From Amblyornis subalaris (lineage: Eukaryota > Chordata > Aves > Passeriformes > Ptilonorhynchidae), in NCBI GenBank assembly GCA_018881555.1, contig JACAXG010000075.1, forward strand, positions 1,114,330 to 1,178,329: a stretch of 64,000 nucleotides of DNA, read 5' to 3'. The stretch's first letter is position 1; each line of letters starts with the position of its first letter. This document shows positions 1-10,960 of the stretch, piece after piece. The position numbers and the translations under genes are program-made. The notes under the pieces were generated by a model. That model worked only from the letters and a program-made list of their open reading frames with translations. It was not told the origin of the DNA and did not search any database.

Positions 1-384
1 CTTTCAAGATATGACATCTGCCCCTCCCGTCGGTTCAGAAAAATACCATCAACAGCTTCAAAAATAACACCAGGAGCCAGAGCTGGGCTCTAACTGAAAA
101 ATAAGCTTGNGGTTTATGTCCCTTTCCTGAACTGTCTCCTTGTCTGAGCCTAAAATTCTCCAGCTCCATGTGTCCAAACCCAAGCTGCCACAGACACCCA
201 CGGGAAAGGCCCAAGTCTCCCTGCACAGCANACATTCCTCCCTAAGAAAATAATCCCACACCGTGGGAGCAGGAGAGGACAATGCTCCACAGGGTNTGTC
301 CCCTTCCATTGCCATCTCTCCCCCCAGGAAGGCTGTGCTGCCCCTGCAGCCTCTCCCCAGTGCTGGTGCCTCCAGTTTCAGACC

Positions 385-444
385 CTCAGCATCCTCCTCG
401 CCCTGCCCCTGCCCCTCAGCATCCTCCTTGCCCTGTCCCTGGTG
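385..444. repeat. two-copy 30-bp tandem duplication, CT-rich
   Basis: Two adjacent 30-bp copies both begin CTCAGCATCCTCCT and continue as a C/T-rich run of CCCTG motifs. The copies differ at only a few positions, mostly near the 3' end, so the duplication is moderately old or diverging. It looks like ordinary slippage in pyrimidine-rich DNA. Confidence 0.7.
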
Positions 445-778
445 CTGCAGGAGGATTTTTGCAAGTGGAACATGAAGACAACTCTGCTTCTCCAGGCCAC
501 AGTTTGCTGAGTATTAACATTTGCCTTTGGTTGCTTCCCCTCTCCTCTGCTGACAACTGTTAATTTTGTCACATCAGCCACTTCTGTAGATTTAACTTTG
601 CTCTTCTGCTCCAGCCACTGTAGCTCGATAATAAATCAACAGTCTGGAGGCTTCCCATGCAACGCAAAGGCCTTTATGGTGCATGTGAAGATGGGAATCT
701 TTACATTTTTAAGGAGGACTTTGTCACATTCATGAGGGGTAATAAAAAAATTTACATTTTGACTTTCAGGAGGAAAAT

Positions 779-797
779 GTGGTGGTGGTGGTGGTGG
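779..797. repeat. (TGG)n microsatellite, about 6 copies
   Basis: A perfect trinucleotide run lies between a GAAAAT-type flank and a run of A. It is short and uninterrupted, so it could vary in length between individuals. The glycine or tryptophan runs it would encode are not part of any gene I can recognise. Confidence 0.85.
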
Positions 798-1269
798 AAA
801 AAAGCCNCTCTCGGAGCTTGCTCAGGATGCTCGCCATGCCTCAGGGCCCACGGAGAAGGTCACCCTGCACTTCCCAGCCATCACCTCAGCTCCGCCAGGG
901 AAAAAAGGGTTTGCAGCTTTCCCTGAGGATGCAGAGAGCAGCCCTTGCAGGTAGTGCCAGGTTTAACCAGATCTTCCCGCTCTGTCTCCTTTTGGAATTT
1001 ATACACCCCCTGAACGGGGAGAACAGTGGGACTCACCCTTCTGAACCATCCAGCACCCATCCCATGGAATTCCATAATCTTACTGAGGTCAGTATTTATC
1101 TTTATACACACAAAAGCACCTCCACAAGNGGGGGCAGAACAAAGCATTCCCGACCCCAGCACACCGCGGCCCAAAGCCGGCATATGTCCGTGCATCATCC
1201 ACGAGGCAGCACTTCCTTCAAATTCCTCCCAGGATCCATGGCAGACAGTCTTGGCATCNCAAAGGGCAC

Positions 1270-1870
1270 ATGACTCCCTGCCCTGCTCCAGCAGCCTAAG
1301 GGGGCCGGGCCCGCTCGCAGATGGCAGCAGAGCCTTTGGACGTGCCAGCGGCACGGAGGGACAATTCCCTGCGCCCTGCTCCGGGAGAGCCCCGGGAGAG
1401 GGGACAGNATCACCCGGCAGAAGCCTCTCCCCGGTGAGCAGCTCGTGTAAAGTGGGGCAGCTGGTTCCGTGCTCCCGCCAAAAGGACGCTAAACGCGTTC
1501 TCAGGTGCAGCGCGGGCAGGGAGCGGGGCTGGCTGCCCCGGGGCTGCCCACGGCGAGGGCTGGCGGCCACCGAGCCGGCACGGCCACCGCGCCGGGACGG
1601 CCGTCACCGGGCCCGGGGGCACCGGGGGAAGGGCAGGGGGGCTGGAGCGGAACGGGACAAATGTTTCGATGCCCCCGAAGCCTCTTTTCCCAGACAGCTT
1701 TTGGGGAGGGTCTCCCACGAAAGGGGAGCTGCCCTTCAGGAGCGGCGGCGGACGATCCGAGCCCGGCGTTTTCCGCAGATTATCTCTTCCTGTCGTTTCC
1801 CTTCTGGGCCCGGCTCGCAGCCTCCCAAATGCCAAGGGTCCTCGCAGCGTGCGCAGGCAATCTGTCCTTT
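1270..1870. promoter_or_regulatory. GC-rich block with CpG-island character
   Basis: The sequence is strongly GC-rich with frequent CpG, densest at about 1490-1640. Such blocks in bird genomes are often CpG islands tied to promoters or to developmental regulatory domains. Open frames of 130-290 codons cross it on both strands, but they are Pro, Arg, Gly and Ala rich and overlap each other in several frames, as expected for stop-poor GC-rich DNA. It is separated from the stronger island at about 2440-3200 by an AT-rich block, so the two may be parts of one regulatory unit. Confidence 0.45.
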
Positions 1871-1964
1871 AATGAACTCTGCCAGCTCCCACTAAAGATG
1901 TAGAGTGTACCTTGGAGCGAGGCAGGGGAAGGGAGGCAGCGGCCTCCTCTTGCCCTGTGGATGA

Positions 1965-2420
1965 TAACCTCACATGCATATTATTTCCCCCCATAATCCT
2001 ACTGTTTTTAATTAGTGCGCTGTAAAAGGAAGAAGCACCACATCTCCAAGGGGAAAAGGAGGAGGGAAGAGGGGAGGGAAGAAAAAAAATCAGCACAGAG
2101 GATTCTGTCCAACTTTTCCAAAAGCTTAATAGATTTTTAAATGGGGTTATTAACACCACCTATGAATTATTTTAGGGACCTAATTATAAAAAACAAAACC
2201 CAGTTAATTAGGTTTCCTGAACTTGCCTTGACACAGGTGAAACAAGATCTCTAAATGCAGGAGGATTGAAAAGCGAATCACTTCAAACAAAGAATCAATG
2301 AGTATTATTGCAGAACCAATTGAACAATTACTTCTTTAATTGTTGGCACCCTGCTACCTTCACTTAACAACAGGATGGATCGGCAGAGTTACTTAACCTC
2401 CTCCAGTAACTAAAAAGTAC
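1965..2420. promoter_or_regulatory. AT-rich candidate conserved non-coding element
   Basis: An AT-rich block sits between two GC-rich blocks and carries three TAATTA homeodomain cores, at 2009-2014, 2181-2186 and 2205-2210, plus further ATTA and CAATTA motifs near 2310-2345. It has no repeat signature and no open frame of note. A sharp AT/GC transition next to a CpG island is typical of promoter-proximal enhancers at developmental genes. Conservation is inferred and was not measured. Confidence 0.35.
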
Positions 2421-2439
2421 CGTCAGAGCCCAGAGAGGC

Positions 2440-3200
2440 GGCTGCCCTCGGGAGGAATCGCCGGAGGTGCATTCAGTGCGCGCACCCGGCCGCGGGGCCG
2501 CGCCGCTCCTGCCCCTCGGGACCCGCTCGCTCCAGAATCCACGGCCTTTGGATCCGAGCGGGGAGCCCCGAGCTCACCCCGCACCGCGGCACGGACAAGG
2601 TGAGTGCGATTCTTTCAGGATGTGCGGGATGCGCGGCCCAGCTGAGCAGCACCAAGGGCTGCTGTGCCCGGAGCTGCGCGGGGCTTTGACACCGCTCCGG
2701 CTGAGACCAGACACACGCCCCGCACCGCCCGGAGAACCCAGCCTGGAGCCTTCCCGCGGCTTTCCCGGCCCCAGCCCAGACAAAGCGACGCACAGGGCAC
2801 ACCGGGCTGCGAGGGGGCGGCGGGGACACCGCATCGCCGGGGGCAGCGCTCCGCCTGCCCCCTGCGCTCTCCTGCTCGTACGGAACTCGCCCCCCGTGCC
2901 GGCGCATCCCAGCGCCCGGACCGACCGCCGGCCGGCGAAAACGAGCGCAGATCGCACAGCGCCCTCTGATGTTGCCGGACCGGGCAGTGGGGAGCGAGGG
3001 GCAGCGCTGGGGGACAGCGGAGCCCGGCTGCCAGCGTCGCTCTCCCTCCCTGGGGACGCCCTGCCAGCCACCGTCCCCCTGCTCAGCGCCAGCAGCCCCG
3101 CGCCTCTCCCCGCTCGGCCGAGGACACGGTTCTGCCCGGCGGAACCGGGAGCGTTTGCTGCCCGCCCCGCTGCTGGACGGGCTGATGCGCTGAGGGNGTG
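2440..3200. promoter_or_regulatory. strong CpG island, candidate promoter
   Basis: This is the clearest CpG island in the window. By hand I count about 90 CpG dinucleotides in roughly 760 bp, close to the number expected from base composition, with GC near 70%. Within it, ACAAG|GTGAGT at 2595-2605 is a near-ideal 5' splice donor on the plus strand (exon end 2599, GT at 2600-2601). A weaker minus-strand donor (GTGAGC, reading back from 2577) lies about 25 bp away. Long frames on both strands are compositional: no domain is visible and they overlap freely. An unrecognised first exon, coding or lncRNA, is the most economical reading, but no TATA box or partner exon is visible. Confidence 0.5.
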
Positions 3201-5629
3201 AGCTCTGCCTGCACACCAGGGGCACAACAGAGCCTCCTGCAGCCTGCTCAACACGGTACTCCCCGAGCCAGAACTGAAACCAAACTACAGACAGTGTGAA
3301 AAACAAAAATCAATCCCCGCCACGCAGGCAGGGGTGTCCTGGAGAAGCTCCTGCTCCGTGCAAACACCTCCACATCACGCAGAGCTCGATGTGCATAAAC
3401 TTAAACTGTGCATCAACTTAAACTCCCCCCTCACATGTGCAAGTTCAAGCTCCACAAAGAGACGGGTCAAGAGCCCCAGCCTGCACAAGTTGCTTCCCAG
3501 TAACTTAAATTTGGAACAGCCAAGAGCTGCGTCCACAGCCGGGCAGCAAAAGGGCTGCTGGTACCTCTCGTGCCCCACGGTCAGCCCCTCCAGCCACGGC
3601 AAATAACAGAAAAGTGCTATTGAACAAGTCAATAAAATGCTCAAAATACGGAGGTAATCTTTTCTATCGGCTGCTATTGCTGGAAACTGGGCTGGCAGTT
3701 ATCAGAGTATAAACACAGCTTGGGAATGAAGGTAATAACAATGGAATACGCTTTCCTTTAGGTTAGAAAAATCCCATTTTAGTATATAGAAGCAAGCATT
3801 TCTGTGCTCGGAACACACAGAGCAGATAACAGGGGGAAGCAGCCAGCACAGGGCACGTGTTCAATGCTCCTGAGTTAATCTGAGCTCGGGAGATTGGGTG
3901 GCAGAGCCCCGGCCCCGCGGAGGTGAGCGCCGGAGACGATCATTGCTCACGGCCATTGTTTCAGGCACGTAACGTTTCACCCTCCCGCGGCACTTTTCAC
4001 CTCGGATGGCTTCCCAAAGTACATCATTCCGCAGACGTGGAAGCTCCAGCTCTCCTGTATATTAACAAACGCTGCCTCTCACCCCGCATGGCAAAGGAGA
4101 TGACAAATGCAATAACCCCTCAACGGTGGGAGCAAATAACACACAGCGAGTGGGAGATACTGTATAAAACAAAAGTAAAAAGAGGCGGTATTTCTGCACC
4201 CACGTGTGGAGGCTAGCCCCCAAAAAATCTTCAAGGGAAAAAAAAAAAAAAAACAAGTCAAACACAGTCACTGGGGTGTCCCCAACAGCTCATTTCCAAA
4301 CAGCCCCTTGAGGCCAAAGGAAAACAAAAAGCTGAAAATCAGGGTGCTTGGTGTGGCAGCACAGCAACAACTGCCTGATCCAAAATCCACCAAAGCAAGT
4401 GAGAATGGGCTTGCAAAGGCTCGGGAGCCCCGGCAGCAACACTCAAAAGTGGGCACTGCATGTTTGAGATCCTCCTCCCTGGCCTTCAAGTATTGCCAAA
4501 AACCTCCAGCAGTGACTCAGTACAGGGGTATTTTGATTCTTCTTTCCTAACAATTTATGTGGAATAGCTCCTATTTCATCCACTGAAATTTAAGTTCTGT
4601 TTTTTCATAAAAGGCCTACATTTGAAAATCAAGATAACACACATATCAAGAATGACACTTGGTACAGAGTGCTGATAGCCACAAATCAGACCAGAAACAC
4701 CATACCCAGTCTTTAAAAGCAGAAGNAATTAGAAAAAAATCATGTCCTTTTCTCCACGTGCTGCTTTCCTTATGTGAAAAAAAATCCTGATTTTGACTGT
4801 TTTATTTATAAGCACGTTCGAAGTAAGCTGTCTTTAGCAGACAATTCGATTTTACAAGTGTAAGAGCACAGTTCTTAACAGGTATCACCTATTTAATTTT
4901 GAGGTTAACCTTTTAGAACCTTGATTCGATGTGGCAGAACAGAACATCTGGAACCAAAGCAGCTGCCACTCCCTTCAATTTACAAACTCATGATTTGTAT
5001 TTTTAATTAAAGTTGAACTTCTCAGTCTTGTTACTGTTTTTTAATGTTATTTTCGACGCCCTTCACTTCTGTGCCCTTTGCTGAAGGGAGGCTGTGGGGT
5101 GGCAGTGCCAGGGTGATGCTCAGTGTCCCCCCACCCGGATTGCCTGCNCCACGGCCCTGCTGTTTGTATTGTCCAGCTGATGGAGAGTGGCAGTGGGAAG
5201 AGGAGCAGGGAATGTTTGTAGATGAGCTTATTTTCACCAGCGCTGGGCGAAACCAGCCCCANCCTTGGCCAGTGATGTTATCAAGCTCTTGTCAGCCCAC
5301 GAGCCTTTCCCAGAGCGCTGGGCACCTTTGTGTGCTTTAGGAAGAAGGGGGGGGATCATTCCACACTGGCAGCCGGGCACGGAGCNTCCCTGCCTTCCCA
5401 TTCCTTCCCCTGCCAATTAATCTGAACCCCACTGTCCCCTTGACACCCCTGGGAGGCTCTGAGAAGCAGAAATAAACTGATCAAATATGCAATAAGCGGT
5501 CAAGCAGTGTCCCCCACAGGCAAAGAGAGATTGGACTCTCTGGTTGGCAGCGACGCTCAGCAGCCAAGAGCCTCTGTCGGATCCCAGGGAAAGGGGATTC
5601 TCCTCACCTCCAATGGAACAATAACCAGA
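3201..5629. other. unassigned non-coding sequence
   Basis: No gene or transposon was recognised. A plus-strand donor-like GAG|GTGAGC lies at 3921-3928 in a short GC-rich patch (about 3900-3990), and a CCATTGTT SOX-type motif follows at about 3952. The stretch from about 4550 to 5040 is AT-rich and featureless to my eye. Open frames here are under 115 codons and unsupported. Confidence 0.45.
4238..4253. repeat. poly(A) tract, 16 bp
   Basis: An uninterrupted A run follows GGG, with no retroposon body recognisable upstream and no target-site duplication evident. I treat it as a simple homopolymer rather than the tail of a retrocopy. Confidence 0.8.
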
Positions 5630-6420
5630 TTTAGCTTAAGAAAACACACTACATTAAGTAAGAGACCTAATGATAGTATACTTGTCCGTTTTTTAAATTA
5701 AATTATGTTCATTAAAGGAACATCACCTCCCCATAATTAATTTTGCTTTGAGAAGGAAAGGAAAAAGCTACAGACAATTAATGTACCATGCAAGCTCTAG
5801 TAGATGCTCCATATATTTCCTCCCTCCGACCACCCCTCCTCCCTACCAGCATCTCTGCTCATCTCCCCTCCGCTTCTGAGAGCAGGGACTGAGTTTTTTG
5901 GCAGGGAAGCTGCACAATAACACAGCAACCCCCCCGTGCACTTCAGCCAGCCTGACAGCACTTCAATAGGGTTACACGTTCTTGTATTGATATCTGCAAT
6001 CATATTCCACTCTGCCCGACTTACANAGGGCCGAGAAAACTGTTGAAGACACCCAGACAATGAAATCAATGGGACAGTGATGAGTCTTTACAGAGTAACA
6101 TTTTTCCTGTGCAGAGATGAACAAAAGTATTTGGGTTGTGGCAGAGGCAGGGCGGTAGGGAAGGGGGGAGGTTTCGTTTNGGTATTTTATATTATTGTGT
6201 ACATTGCTCCTGAAGATTTAAGCCTGGCAGAAAGAACAAGAGCGCATGGCTGATGAGCCAAAAATGGGAGAGTAATCACAAATAAAATNAAATTATTCCT
6301 CAGCTGTGAATCAGTAGACAGCACTTCCTACAGGCCAGCATGCACAAGACAGTGACACGTGTAAGGTCGNGGAGTGATAAAATCAATAATTCCCCAAGCA
6401 GGGAAGAAGAGCCCAGTGGT
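5630..6420. promoter_or_regulatory. AT-rich candidate regulatory block
   Basis: Several homeodomain-like cores are clustered at about 5690-5790, including ATTAAATTA and ATAATTAATTTTG motifs. A more mixed segment follows, with AAATAAAATNAAATTATT at about 6280. No coding potential or transposon was recognised. The designation rests on motif density and composition only. Confidence 0.25.
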
Positions 6421-7330
6421 TTCAGCAAATGACACAAATTAGCCCTCTCTCCACAGCCGTGTGCAGCTCTTTTGGAAGCCTCCAGGAACGAAACCCCGCT
6501 CGCCCCAGGAAGGTAACAGGATCCACGGCCGCGTCTCCCTGCCCCTCTGTTTATACAGACAGGGATAAGGATGCAGCCCGAGGTGTTTGCTTATTTTATC
6601 AAACAGCAAATTGATTGTAGCTGTTGGATAAAAGCACTGACATTTCATAAACGGCACAGAAGAATTCTGCTGACACAACTCCAGACGAGCCCAGTTTGAT
6701 TAAACTAACAAACTCTTCTGGAAACACCTACAGATTTGTCACTACCTTTACCACCCTGAACTTTTGCCGCCTCGGCTCCCAAACACAGAGGTGTCAGCTA
6801 CCAGCACAGCCTGACTCGAGGGGCACGAAGTGGAACCCCCTCAGCCCCACGCGGTCAGCCGAATTGGCACCACGCCGTGCCGCAGCCNCCGGCGCCGAGG
6901 CTGCGAAGCTCTGAGCCCTCGTGTGACAAACCCCGGTGAGGGCGAGCGGGGCAGCAGCCCCCGCTGGCACCGAGGATTGCCCCGCCTGAGAAGCAGGAAG
7001 CCGTCCCACCCCTCCGGGGCCTGAGCTCACACGGCTGTGCTCTCCACACTCCGCGCTGGCACCGGCCTGGAGTCTCTCACGTTTTTCCTGCGTCCCGGGG
7101 TGCTGCCAGCAGGATACTCCTCGGCCCGGCTGGAGGCTGGCAGGAGAGGGAGGGCTCTGCCCTGCCTCTCCCGCAGGAAGTTCTGCTCCCCTCTGTGTGT
7201 GTTAGGACAGGAAAACACGAGTTCACATGAGTGAAAGAGCCATCCTGAGGACAAGTGAATCCTCTCAGTCCCGCCCTTGGTCAGGGAATCAGCATTTACT
7301 GAAATATCTGTGACCTGAAACCCACGCCCC
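6421..7330. other. mixed tract with weak GC-rich core
   Basis: The segment at about 6820-7160 is GC-rich with moderate CpG density and a GGTGAGG motif near 6932. It is weaker than the island at 2440-3200. Open frames on both strands of 60-80 codons are compositional. Nothing else was recognised. Confidence 0.35.
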
Positions 7331-7605
7331 TTTTACACTTCCATCCTTGGAAGGCTCACGTGGATGTCCAGGTTTTGCTGGAGATGATAAATATTATAAA
7401 GAGGCAATTTCACTTCTTTTAACGCTTCTGCACAATTTAGACCACTCTCTCAAATGTGGTGTTCAGGCAAGACCTCAGTGGAGCCCAGAGGGCTTCGTTC
7501 CTTCAGGTAGTGACAGGCCAGGCCCTTTCCCTGTCCCCANCTCCAAGCTAATCCTTCTCCTTCACACACATCACACCCAGCCTTCAGGATAGCTGCATTT
7601 TTGAA
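7331..7605. other. unassigned non-coding sequence
   Basis: I see no gene, repeat or structured element here. Confidence 0.4.
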
Positions 7606-7830
7606 AAACTGTTTGTGTAATGTATGAAGACTAACTTGGATTCATGAATATTTGATTTAATATACATTTATTTCCCCTAAAGGAAGATACATTTTATTTA
7701 ATACTGATTGCTGTTCTTATTACCTTCCTAAACCCAGCACACCACTCAGCATTCCAATTATGCCAGCACGCTATAGTTATGGCTGAGGAAGCACTTTCAT
7801 TATAAGCTTCTGTTTTTAGACACTTGTAAA
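7606..7830. promoter_or_regulatory. AT-rich candidate conserved element
   Basis: A repeat-free AT-rich segment contains TTCATGAATATT, TTTAATATAC and ATTTATTT motifs and a CCAATTATG core near 7755. It resembles the neighbouring AT-rich blocks in composition. Conservation is inferred. Confidence 0.25.
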
Positions 7831-9329
7831 ACTCCTACCATTACATGCTCTTCCCCCAGCCCCTCCTGCAGAGTAGCCCTTGTGGCTGAAGATGCTCCAG
7901 CTGCTTCTCAGCCCAGCTAGGGCAAGACTTAAACCTGATTGAGCCAAAACTTCCCATTGGTGTTGATTTAAAGGTGTGACCCAGCACAGATCTGACAACA
8001 GCAACAATATTGTACTAAAAACCCTGAATGAAGAAAAATTATACCCTCACTGCTCAGTTTACATTGCAATAACAGCCTGAAGTGATTTTAAATCTGGACC
8101 AACTTGAATTCAACCATGCAGCACGATGTAGAGAGAGTAACCCCACACACAGCGATCCCCAGATCCCGTGGTTGCTGTGACATTGAGGCCTTGGATATGG
8201 AGCACGCACAGAAGGAACAGAAGCCCAACAGCTCATATATTTTTCCTCCCAAAGCTTGCATTTGCTGAAGAAATCCCTCCTCTCTCAGGAGATCAATTGC
8301 ATTTATGGAGCAGAGTTACTGCTGAAGAAGAGGCAACACTTCAAGTGACATTTTGCCTGGTGTCTTTATGTCCCTGGCTGGGATGCTGAGCGTTCCAACA
8401 CGGCCCTCCAGGATCCCCTGGCTGATTTAGGACACCGTGGACTTAAGAGAAAAATACTTCCCCCGTTATCTTCATGAGTGCAGTCAATCTCAGCAGCCAA
8501 CATTTGGGAGAGAGTTGGTTGGCTGGTTTTACAGCTTAAGTGGTGCTAAAAAGAAACAGCACAGGTCATTCTGCTTCCTCTCACCCAAAGTGTTACAAAG
8601 CACTTTGGAATGTGCCCACCAGCTTCAGGTCTGACTTGCAGGTCCCTCCATCAGCTGCCAAAATGCAGCAATCTCAGAGGTGAAAAACCGGGCAGAACCA
8701 AAGTTTTCAATGGAAGACTCAAAAATATTACTTATTCAAGTAAAATGATTACATGAGCTTAGATAGAGGGGGAAAAGTAATTAGTGATTTTGAAATTCTG
8801 ACCAGGACAAAGGGTGAGATAGGAGAGCAAAGCGTGCCGGGGAATTGTCCGAGGGCCACAAGTGCAGGAGCTCCGTTCTGCACAGAGCAGGATGGGGCAG
8901 AGATGAATAGGAATGCTGATTACTTCTACCAGAGCTCAGGAAATGCTCTCCGATCTCATTGAAGTGCCCGGAACAGTATAATTGGTTCAATTGTCTCACT
9001 CAATCCGCATCTGCAGCGATCCATTGTCCTTTGCCGGGCAGCTCCCGCTCCTGGCTCGGGCTGCAGCCCCCCTCCTACTCCAGGCCTATCCCATATTATG
9101 GCCCAGATTAGATAAGTGGTGTTTTGCTTTGTGCTGTGATGTGTTCCTGTTCCATGCTGGGATGTAGAAAAGAAAAATGCAAACACGGACCAAAGGGGAA
9201 GACGGGGAGGAAAGGAGGCACCCAGACATCTGTTTTGAGGCTTCGTTACTCTCTTTAATAAACAGATTTTTCAACAGGTTATGATATGACTGATTGCTCA
9301 GGTAATAGAGGGGCTGGGATGTAAAATGT
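7831..9329. other. unassigned non-coding sequence
   Basis: No gene, transposon or strong motif cluster was recognised. Open frames are below 80 codons. The interval is notable only for holding no N bases, in contrast to the average of about one per 430 bp. Confidence 0.4.
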
Positions 9330-9344
9330 GACATGCACCAAACC

Positions 9345-9490
9345 TGGCTGGAGAACTGAGCGGCACGGGATGCTTGGAAAAGTCACCTGCTTAACATCAC
9401 AGCAGACTGGGGCCCCATTCAGGACTCTGCTGGAAAACAGACACAGAAGAAAAGTCCTTGCCCTGAGGAGCTCACAATTCCAAGTACAGC
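9345..9490 (+). mobile_element. possible ancient SINE-like relic (weak)
   Basis: The stretch at about 9352-9405 loosely follows the CORE-SINE/MIR consensus order: an ACTGAG motif, an AAGTCACCTGCTTAA-like segment, then TCACAGCAG. Further on, GTCCTTGCCCTGAGGAGCTCACAA (about 9452-9476) resembles a phrase seen in old amniote interspersed repeats. The order of the two motifs is not what I would expect for a single element, so this could be two relics or chance. I keep it as a low-confidence call. Confidence 0.2.
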
Positions 9491-9539
9491 CGAGTATGGG
9501 ACTGGCAAAGGCATTGCTAGGTCAGGGAGATGATGGAGG

Positions 9540-10260
9540 GCCAGCTGGGAGCGGCCAGTAGCTGCCGTGGCCAGCAGGAACAGCGAGGGGCTACCTGGCT
9601 CCGAGCCCGGGGTCAGCCTGACTCAGCACCCGCTGCGAGCCGCAGCTTTGCCCCCCCTGCACCCCCTGAACACATCGCTCCTTTCTTCCGTGCTCGTTAC
9701 ATTCCAGGCAGAGCCCAGCCGGCAGCACGGCACGCATTTACCTAACAAAACCCTGCCGGAGCCAGCGCCGGCTCAAACCTCTCCCGCTCCGCATCCCTGC
9801 GCTCCGGANCCGTCCTCCCGCCGGAGCCGGGCCGGGCAGGACGGGGCTGTGGCCGGCACACACCGCGGCCCTTTGCAGCTGCCGGCGCCTTTCATGCCGG
9901 CCCTCCGACACACACGGCAAAGCTGCTCTGCCCCGCTGCTGCGCACGCCAATCTCCGCGTTTCACGGCGCGCAGGAGCAAAGCTCGCGGGGATCGAAGGC
10001 TGAATCCCAGAGCTTCCAGCCAGGGAGCTCGTCTTCCCCCTGTGCGGGTGCCCGGAGGCAGAGCCGCCAGCCGTGGCCGGGAGCGGGGGTGGCCGCAGCC
10101 CCGGGGACAGCGGTGGCCGGAGCCATGCCCGGGGTAAGGGCTCCCTCTCCCGTCACAACCGCGGCGACCTCCGCCTTTGGGGGAGCATCAGAGGCCACGC
10201 CGCATCCCCAAGGAAGATGCAGGACTCTGGGGAGGATCATCAGATCCCCCAAGTACTGCC
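9540..10260. promoter_or_regulatory. GC-rich, CpG-containing block
   Basis: GC and CpG are high, especially at about 9730-10150. An ATG in fair context (AGCCATG at 10122-10127) is followed after two codons by GGG|GTAAGG (GT at 10134-10135), a plausible splice donor. The 270-codon plus-strand frame here is rich in Pro, Ala, Ser and Arg with no domain that I recognise, and competing frames are open on the other strand. A CpG-island promoter is possible. A protein-coding exon is not supported. Confidence 0.35.
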
Positions 10261-10610
10261 AAGGGCCCTGCTCAAGATCTGGAGCGGGTATTAACCAGAA
10301 AACATGTAAGGAAGGAGATCCTAAAGATAATTTCTACAGGGCAGGAATGCCAACAAGCACAGGTTCGTTGGGATTCTGAGCACCAGCACAAAGCTGTGGC
10401 TTGGCAGATCGTTCAGGGGATTAGTTTAGTGTTTACCAGCAGCCCTTTCCCCCATTGCTGCTTCGTGTTATGCACAAAAAATCATTATCTTTGCTTCCCC
10501 GAGACTGCCCTCATCCATTACAGCCTGGCAGGGGAGGAGGGAGGCGTGGGGTGAGACAAGTGAGCATCATCCTCCTCCAGCCCTGGCCTTAATTTGAAAT
10601 CCTGGTCCCC
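10261..10610. other. unassigned non-coding sequence
   Basis: Transition from GC-rich to AT-rich DNA. No gene or repeat was recognised. Confidence 0.4.
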
Positions 10611-10960
10611 AGCTCCAGCCCCGAACATGGGCATTTCCTGCCTCTTGGTTCTGCCTATCCAATCATTATTAATCTCTCTGGCCCGTGTATATTCATTAGA
10701 TAAACACTGAAACNGTGATGTTTTTTATTGTCTGCCCCGTACACATCATAACCCTGGGAAGACAAGATGAATTTGACAGCTAATGTAAAAATTACAGCAG
10801 GCAATATATCTTAGATTTGGGTGGAACACCAAGATGAGAGTTAATCAATAAAATCCTAACTTAGGTATTGTATGAAATGGCACTTCATTCATTATTAGGA
10901 GTTGGTATAAAACATGATTTACTGGTTTGATGTATTGGCCCTTCACCTTAGGGACCTATT
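10611..10960. promoter_or_regulatory. AT-rich candidate conserved element
   Basis: A dense run of developmental-type motifs: CCAATCATTATTAATC (10658-10674), ATTCATTAGATAA, TTGACAGCTAATG, GTTAATCAATAAAATCC and CATTCATTATTAGG. There is no repeat signature and no open frame. This is among the more convincing enhancer-like blocks by motif content, but function is inferred only. Confidence 0.35.

Larger units (their letters stand above)
1..1269. other. unassigned non-coding sequence
   Basis: No gene was recognised. The open frames here are short, interrupted by Ns or low in complexity. Two small repeats, listed separately, are the only structure I can support. GC content rises after about 1150, leading into the GC-rich block that follows. 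Confidence 0.5.

Noticed and set aside
1026..1895. 289-codon plus-strand open frame
   Set aside because: It crosses GC-rich DNA, contains Ns, is rich in Arg, Pro, Gly and Ala, has no recognisable domain, and competes with equally long frames on the other strand.
2467..3306. Frames of 226-277 codons on both strands in the CpG island
   Set aside because: Simultaneous openness on both strands is a composition effect of CpG-rich, stop-poor sequence. No conserved domain or consistent exon boundaries are visible.
4238..4253. Poly(A) run as a possible retrocopy tail
   Set aside because: No coding-like or retroposon-like sequence precedes it and no target-site duplication can be seen.
9567..10379. 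270-codon plus-strand frame
   Set aside because: Low-complexity Pro/Ala/Ser/Arg composition in a GC-rich block with no domain that I recognise.
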